DNA of 41,510 nucleotides, taken from positions 1 through 41,510 of the forward strand of contig NZ_AHYZ01000044.1 of the NCBI RefSeq assembly GCF_000255495.1, written 5' to 3'. The DNA is from Liquorilactobacillus vini DSM 20605. Its GTDB lineage: Bacteria; Bacillota; Bacilli; Lactobacillales; Lactobacillaceae. Made by a program: the position numbers and the translations under genes. Below are positions 36,598 to 41,510 of the stretch, piece after piece (position 1 is the first letter of the stretch; each line of letters opens with the position of its first letter). Under the pieces are notes generated by a model. It saw only the letters and a list, made by a program, of their open reading frames with translations, ran no database searches and had not been told where the DNA came from.

Positions 36598-36997
36598 TGA
36601 TGAACGTTTAAAAATCAAACAGCTAAGAAATATTAAACTGGCTTTTATCTTTGAAAATGGTCTGATCTTGCTTTATTTGGCAATTCAAGCTTGGCAAAGT
36701 CGACAAGTCTTTAAATCGGTCTTAACATGGAGTAATCCACTTTGGGTAGTTTTTATTTTGACAATGATTGTCTTCGAAATTTTGGATCAAAATGTGACTG
36801 CTGCAATTGCTGATCGGCCAAAACTTTCCTCCCAAAAACTGTTAAGCTTATTAAGCGGACAATTAGTAATTTATAGCTTTTTATGGGCTTGGCTGTTTAA
36901 TTTTCAACCGCTCGGATTGGCGCTAATTTGTGGTGGAGGAATTGCTTTGGTAGTAACTGGGATTTTGGCTTATAATAATCATTATCGCAGTAAATAA
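36584..36997 (+). CDS. Membrane protein paired with the XRE regulator
   Basis: 137 aa from TTG 36584; GGAGG (36570-36574) lies nine bases upstream, inside the XRE gene. A basic N-terminal stretch (LKKVNDERLKIKQLRN) is followed by four spans (about 20-37, 48-64, 83-103, 106-125). No family recognised with certainty, but a short XRE regulator followed by a four-span protein of 130-160 residues is a recurrent Firmicute pair whose role is unknown. The stop lies 18 bases before the next start. Confidence 0.75.
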   Translation: MKKVNDERLKIKQLRNIKLAFIFENGLILLYLAIQAWQSRQVFKSVLTWSNPLWVVFILTMIVFEILDQNVTAAIADRPKLSSQKLLSLLSGQLVIYSFLWAWLFNFQPLGLALICGGGIALVVTGILAYNNHYRSK

Positions 36998-37015
36998 TTG
37001 AAAAGAGGGATTGCT

Positions 37016-37858
37016 TTGGTAAAAGTTGCAGTGATTGCTGACGTTCATGGAAACTATACTGCTTTACAGGCAGTTTTAGCAGATGCCAAAAAACAGCAAG
37101 TTGATGAATATTTAGTTTTAGGTGATATTACCAATCGCGGTCCGGCCCCACGCGAATGCGTTGCCGCACTGCAAGCAGTCAAGCCACTTGCTTGGGTGAT
37201 TGGTAACCATGAGCAAGTTTATCAAAGCCTATTAAATCATTCATTTATTAATTTTCAAAACAATGATAAAGCGATCATGGCTGTGGTAACTTCCGCTTTT
37301 GATCGACAACAACTTGGCAGCCAAACTTTTCGCTGGCTAGCTGAGCGGCCACTTTGTCAAACCATAAAAATTGGTGGTGTGAAGCTTCAAGTGTTTCATG
37401 CAACGCCCCAAAGCTGTCGTGGTCATTTAACCGTTCCAACTGCTCCGCAAGCAAACTTTGATGCTTTATTGGCTAATTCAACGGCCCAAATTGCTCTATA
37501 TGGTCATACGCATCAAAAGTTATTGCGGCAAACCACTGATGGCCGTTACATAATTAATCCAGGCAGCGTTGGCCAGTCAGTTTCATCGCAAGCCAACCTG
37601 GCGGCGGCACAAGCTGCTTATGCAATTCTAACTTTTGAAAACAAGCAATTAAAAGATTGTAATTTTAAAAATCTTGACTATGATCCAGCTGCTGAAACCT
37701 CACTGGCCGAAAAACGCCAGCTGCCATTTCAACGATTGTATACTTTTTTGTTAGCGACGGGGACCTTTACTTTTACCTCAGCAAATGTTCACAAAGAAAA
37801 TCAAGCCCATGACTATCCGCAGCTGGCCGAGCAGTTAATTGAAAAAGATCTTTGGTAA
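37016..37858 (+). CDS. Calcineurin-like metallophosphoesterase (YfcE/Ser-Thr phosphatase type)
   Basis: About 280 aa, cytosolic. All metal-binding motifs are present: DVHGN, GDITNRGP (GDxxxRGP), GNHE, then the later GHTH and a conserved INPGSVG. GAGGG lies eight bases before TTG 37016; the TTG at 36998 overlaps it and is rejected. Members act on phosphodiesters, dinucleoside polyphosphates or phosphoproteins; the substrate is not readable. Directly after the XRE/membrane pair; the next start is seven bases after its stop. Confidence 0.9.
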   Translation: MVKVAVIADVHGNYTALQAVLADAKKQQVDEYLVLGDITNRGPAPRECVAALQAVKPLAWVIGNHEQVYQSLLNHSFINFQNNDKAIMAVVTSAFDRQQLGSQTFRWLAERPLCQTIKIGGVKLQVFHATPQSCRGHLTVPTAPQANFDALLANSTAQIALYGHTHQKLLRQTTDGRYIINPGSVGQSVSSQANLAAAQAAYAILTFENKQLKDCNFKNLDYDPAAETSLAEKRQLPFQRLYTFLLATGTFTFTSANVHKENQAHDYPQLAEQLIEKDLW

Positions 37859-37865
37859 AGGTTTT

Positions 37866-38963
37866 ATGGAAATAGTTAAAAAAATCGTTCAAGACAAAAT
37901 TTTATGGACAGCGGCAGCTATTGCAAGCTTAAGTTTAATAATCAGTCGGCCGCAAGCCAGTGATCTTGACTGGCAAACTATTTTTTCATTGGCTGCTTTA
38001 ATGGCTGTCATCCAAGTTTTTGAAAAGCTGAACTTGTTATCAAATGGTGCGGCTTATTTAATTTCGCGTGCAAGTAACCAGCGCACGCTGATGCAATTGT
38101 TATTGGTACTGACGTTTATTGGTTCAATGTTTTTGACAAACGATGTCAGCATTTTAACGATCGTGCCGTTGTTTGCGATTATTGCTAAACAACTAGAAAT
38201 TAAACCAGTTTTACCAGTTGTTTTGATCAATTTGGCAGCTAATTTAGGCAGCCTCGTCACACCGATTGGTAATCCGCAGAACTTGTTTTTACTAAAATAT
38301 TATCAGTTGACTTTGCTTGATTTTGTTAAATTAGCTGGACCAATTACGCTTTTCAGTTTATTGTTACTTGGAAGTTGGTCATGCAAATTTGCGAAAACGT
38401 CAGTGTCAGCACCGCAAATATTTAAATCCAAGCTACCAGGGGTAAAACTATGGCTAACAGTTATTCTGACTGTGCCAATTTTATTAGGAATTTTAGGTTT
38501 GCTGTCAAGCTGGGTAATGCTGCTTTTGGCTTTGATCTTGCTCATAGTTATTGATTATCGCTTGTTAGCCAAGATTGATTACGGACTCTTATTGACATTT
38601 ATTTGCTTTTTCATTGCTGTCGGTGATCTTAGCCGCGCCGAATTAGTTAGGCGGTCTTTAGACGCACTGTTAAATTCATCAGTGGCAGTTTACTTGACTA
38701 GCCTAGGTATTAGTCAACTGATCAGCAATGTACCAGCTGCAATCCTGCTAGCACCATTTAGCCACGCTGTTCAGGCTTTATTTTTGGGAGTTAACCTAGG
38801 TGGCTTAGGAACGCTGATTGCTTCGTTGGCTAATTTGCTAGCCTATAAGCAATATTTGTTAAATTTCAAAAAAAAATCAGATAATTATTTATTGATTTTT
38901 ACTAAAATTAATTTGATCAGCCTAGCATTTTTAGGAATCATCGGTTATTTTTTGATTAAGTAA
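37866..38963 (+). CDS. ArsB/NhaD (SLC13-like) family transporter
   Basis: 365 aa, about eleven spans. NDVSILTIVPLFAIIAKQLEIKPVLPVVLINLAANLGSLVTPIGNPQNLFLLK is the ion-transporter signature: the ND and the TPIGNPQN loop are repeated in form in the second half (SNVPAAILLAPF). Family members carry arsenite, Na+/H+ or dicarboxylates; the form here resembles YbiR, of unknown substrate. TAAAGG before ATG 37866 sets the start, so the ATG nine codons upstream, inside the preceding gene, is not used. Co-transcription with the metallophosphoesterase gene is likely. Confidence 0.87.
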   Translation: MEIVKKIVQDKILWTAAAIASLSLIISRPQASDLDWQTIFSLAALMAVIQVFEKLNLLSNGAAYLISRASNQRTLMQLLLVLTFIGSMFLTNDVSILTIVPLFAIIAKQLEIKPVLPVVLINLAANLGSLVTPIGNPQNLFLLKYYQLTLLDFVKLAGPITLFSLLLLGSWSCKFAKTSVSAPQIFKSKLPGVKLWLTVILTVPILLGILGLLSSWVMLLLALILLIVIDYRLLAKIDYGLLLTFICFFIAVGDLSRAELVRRSLDALLNSSVAVYLTSLGISQLISNVPAAILLAPFSHAVQALFLGVNLGGLGTLIASLANLLAYKQYLLNFKKKSDNYLLIFTKINLISLAFLGIIGYFLIK

Positions 38964-38989
38964 CTAGAAATCGAAATGAGGTAAAAGAT

Positions 38990-39734
38990 TTGCGAAAAAA
39001 TCCGTTTTTGACGACTGTTGCAATTTGGCTGGGATTAATGGCCGTTTTTGTTTTACTACACTTTTTTTATTTATTAGGACATTTTACGGGAGCAAATCGC
39101 GTTTTAGTCACAGATCCACTCCTGTTGCTCTTGCTGTGGGGTCTCAATCATTACCTTTTAAAATTTAAAATCAACTTTAACTTGCAGCTTAAATTTCGTC
39201 AAATCTGCCAAATCAATAGTTTGCCGTTAATTTTAGCGTTTTTCTTTATCATTGCAATCATTTCTCAACAAACTTATACCGCAGCGCATTTTATTGACTC
39301 GCTTTGGTTAGCTCTAGCTGCTGCACTTTTTGAAGAATTCTTTTTTCGCGGCATCTTGTTAAATAATTTTTTGGCTAAAAGTGCAAATACTTACCGAAAT
39401 TATTTAATGGCCGTTTTCTTGAGCAGCTTTTTGTTCGGCTTGACCCATCTCGTAAATCTGGCTGCTCAATCTTGGTCGGCAACTTTGCTTCAAATGGCGA
39501 ATGCTTTTGTTTTAGGCATCATGTTGGCTGCTTTATACTTGCGAACTGGCAAATTAGGTTGGCCAATTTTTTTACCACTTTATTTTAGATTTTACTGGGA
39601 TTTTGCTTAATGGAATTGTTACCAAAACGCCAACCGCTCAATCATTGAGGGGGAGTTTAGTAATCTTATTGCTTTATTTGCTGACAGGGATTTTTTTGTT
39701 GCGGAAAAAGCTGTTTAGCAGCTGGCAAAGATGA
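38990..39734 (+). pseudogene. CPBP family (CAAX/Abi) intramembrane protease, frameshifted near the C terminus
   Basis: From TTG 38990 (GAGGTAAAAG upstream) the protein has about seven spans. LAAALFEEFFFRGILLNNFL is the EExxxR motif 1, and SSFLFGLTHLVNL is motif 2 (FxxxH). Then a run CC at 39575-39576 shifts the frame to an early stop at 39610 (LPLYFRFYWDFA). With one C fewer it reads HFILDFTGILLNGIVTKTPT..., supplying the third motif (HxxxD) and the last span, to a natural stop at 39732-39734. The restored protein is about 247 residues. Such proteases are linked to bacteriocin self-immunity or prenyl-protein processing; no bacteriocin gene is visible here. Confidence 0.85.
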
Positions 39735-39815
39735 TTTTTACCAAATATTATGATTTGCTTGGCCATTATTATGGTAAGTTGAATCTATTAGCAAATGAAG
39801 TAGGTGAAATTAATT

Positions 39816-41423
39816 TTGAAAAATAAAATGCTGGCAGGGACTTTTTGGATGTCGTTCGGCAGTATTTTTTCACGGGTGTTGGGCGTACTCTATTTAATTC
39901 CTTGGCTGCTAATGTTTGGCAGTCAATCAAATCAGTATGCTGCTCAGGCGTTATTTAATTCGGCTTACAATGCTTATGCGTTATTTTTAGCGCTTGGGAC
40001 TTCGGGTTTCCCGACAGCTATTTCACGCAAGATTGCGATTTATAATTCAGAAAACCGCTTTTATGATAGTCGCCATCTTTTTAAGGCTGCGCTAGTTTTT
40101 ATGACTATTTCGGGTTTAATCTGCGGAGGCTTGTTTTATTTTTTTGCACCTTTGATTGCTGCTCATTCACCAGTTTCCGATACGCAAGCAGCTAGTTTAA
40201 CAATTCGTGCTTTGGTTCCTGCACTAGTAATTTTACCAGTGATGAGTGTAATTCGAGGCTGGTTTCAAGGCAACCAAGATTTAAAACCGTTTGGAATCTC
40301 ACAATTATTTGAACAATTGGCACGAATTGTTTTTATTATGCTAATGACTTACTTGTCATTTAATTTATTACACTTGTCACTGGCCGTGGCTGTTGCTTGG
40401 AGTACTTTTGCGGCTTTTGTTGGGGCTGTTGTGAGTTTAATTTATTTGTGGCGTTATTATCAGCAAAAAAGATCATTTTACCAACAGCAGTTACAAGTAA
40501 GTCGGCCGGCTGGCAATTTAAAAATCAAACAGCTTTTTTGGCAAATTATTCAAGAAGCTTTGCCATTTGTCTATGTTGGCTCAGGTATTACGTTAGGACA
40601 GTTGATTGATCAGTTTACTTTTAAATCAATTATGCAGCACAGCACCAGTTTTGATTTAACCAAGATTCAAAATTTGTTTACTTTGTTTTCCGCTAATCCA
40701 ACTAAAATTACCACTGTCATTATTTCACTAGCGATTGCCATGTCTGGAACGACACTGCCGCTTTTAGCCAGTGCCCAAACAGATCATCAAAAGGCTGCCG
40801 CCGTGATTCAAGATAATTTTCGAATGCTGTTTGGTCTCTTAGCACCAATAACAATTATCCTGGCACTTTTAGCTGGTCAGATCAATACGATTTTTTTCGG
40901 CTATAATGCTCACGGTGGCTGGTTATTATTCTGGTCGATTTTGATGACCTTTATTCAAGCGGTCTTTACCGATGTCTTTACAATGGTCCAGTCCTTAGGC
41001 AAACATCGGCTGGCGGTTATTTTATTAACAATTACGTTGATTTTAAAGCTGATTTTGCAGTATCCATTAGTTTACTTCTTCCATGATTATGGGGCCTTGC
41101 TGGCGACGGCGCTTGCGTTTGCAGTGACAATGGGCTATTGTTTGCAATATTTAATGAATTACAGCCAGATACAAAGGTTCAGCCAATTTGCCGACTTGGG
41201 TCTTTTGACCAAAGTAAATCTGCTATTTGCTTTGGCAGTCACTCTTTTATTGGCAGCACTCAAATGGTTGCCGCTTGGAGTAGGACGTTTGGACTGCTTA
41301 ATCTTCTCAATAATTTTTGGAGTTCCAGCACTTCTGCTTTATCTCGGTTTAGCTTATTGGTACGGTCTGCCACAAATTGTTTTAAAACTCAATTGGAAGA
41401 AAAAAAGTTACAAGCATTTTTGA
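39816..41423 (+). CDS. Polysaccharide/lipid-linked oligosaccharide flippase (MurJ/SpoVB-like, MOP superfamily)
   Basis: 535 aa, fourteen spans. GTFWMSFGSIFSRVLGVLYLIPWLLMFG at the N terminus, ALFNSAYNAYALFLALGTSGFPTAISRKIA and VIRGWFQGNQDLKPFGISQLFEQLARI are hallmarks of the SpoVB/MurJ-like exporters of Firmicutes, which flip lipid-linked cell-wall or polysaccharide precursors. It fits the envelope-related flavour of the region. GTAGGTG (39800-39806) sets TTG 39816 as most likely start; GTG 39804 overlaps the ribosome site. Nothing recognisable follows in 41424-41510. Confidence 0.9.
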   Translation: MKNKMLAGTFWMSFGSIFSRVLGVLYLIPWLLMFGSQSNQYAAQALFNSAYNAYALFLALGTSGFPTAISRKIAIYNSENRFYDSRHLFKAALVFMTISGLICGGLFYFFAPLIAAHSPVSDTQAASLTIRALVPALVILPVMSVIRGWFQGNQDLKPFGISQLFEQLARIVFIMLMTYLSFNLLHLSLAVAVAWSTFAAFVGAVVSLIYLWRYYQQKRSFYQQQLQVSRPAGNLKIKQLFWQIIQEALPFVYVGSGITLGQLIDQFTFKSIMQHSTSFDLTKIQNLFTLFSANPTKITTVIISLAIAMSGTTLPLLASAQTDHQKAAAVIQDNFRMLFGLLAPITIILALLAGQINTIFFGYNAHGGWLLFWSILMTFIQAVFTDVFTMVQSLGKHRLAVILLTITLILKLILQYPLVYFFHDYGALLATALAFAVTMGYCLQYLMNYSQIQRFSQFADLGLLTKVNLLFALAVTLLLAALKWLPLGVGRLDCLIFSIIFGVPALLLYLGLAYWYGLPQIVLKLNWKKKSYKHF

Positions 41424-41510
41424 TTTTGCCTTGACAAGATGAAGATTTTAGGTCGACAATGAAGTTGCTTATTTTTAATAAATAAATTTTGTAAGACTTA
41501 TTAATGACCC

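Overview
The window is an AT-rich stretch of a low-GC Gram-positive chromosome, most likely Lactobacillaceae. This is inferred from the strong GGAGG-type ribosome binding sites, frequent TTG starts, a class A sortase, a LicT-controlled beta-glucoside PTS operon, DhaKLM, an ECF-type QueT and a glycine-tailed DUF2207 protein. I see no rRNA, tRNA, insertion sequence, CRISPR or prophage genes. Nearly all of it is metabolic, transport and envelope genes in short operons separated by clear intrinsic terminators.

Layout. 1-2.4 kb (minus strand): a LOG-family hydrolase cut by the window edge, then an SOS-type Y-family polymerase with a LexA-like box inside its promoter and a small overlapping partner gene. 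2.4-5.8 kb: a quinone-oxidoreductase-like gene, an OsmC-family gene, and an ABC exporter whose ATPase is frameshifted. 5.9-10 kb: envelope genes (PAP2 phosphatase, small membrane protein, AI-2E family permease, DUF998-like protein) converging on a GT8 glycosyltransferase. 10.1-14.2 kb: a 50-aa protein, glmS behind a promoter flanked by NagR-like operator sites, a CPA2 antiporter and a small hypothetical. 14.2-19 kb: an SGNH-esterase/GNAT fusion (frameshifted), dhaKLM, sortase A and a DUF4422 protein. 19-23.6 kb: RAT-licT-RAT-bglP-bglA. 23.6-27.3 kb: universal stress protein, methylglyoxal synthase, DMT exporter, DUF998-like protein, D-amino acid transaminase. 27.4-29.1 kb: a SHOCT protein, then a complete leucine attenuator in front of a short leuA broken by a stop codon. 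29.2-33.8 kb: MFS transporter, queF-queC-queT, DUF1648-like protein, msrA. 33.8-41.4 kb: ferritin (frameshifted), DUF2207 protein (frameshifted), an XRE regulator/membrane protein pair, metallophosphoesterase, ArsB/NhaD-type transporter, CPBP protease (frameshifted) and a lipid/polysaccharide flippase.

Three things stand out. First, the leuA leader encodes a 17-residue peptide ending in three CTA leucine codons, followed by mutually exclusive antiterminator and terminator helices. Second, a roughly 33-40 nt leader element recurs directly before three unrelated genes (quinone oxidoreductase, bglA, D-amino acid transaminase). Third, five genes carry single-base frameshifts, four of them length changes in short T or A runs, and leuA carries a nonsense codon. 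That density means either indel-prone sequence data or a genome in active decay, and it should be resolved before any of those genes is called dead.
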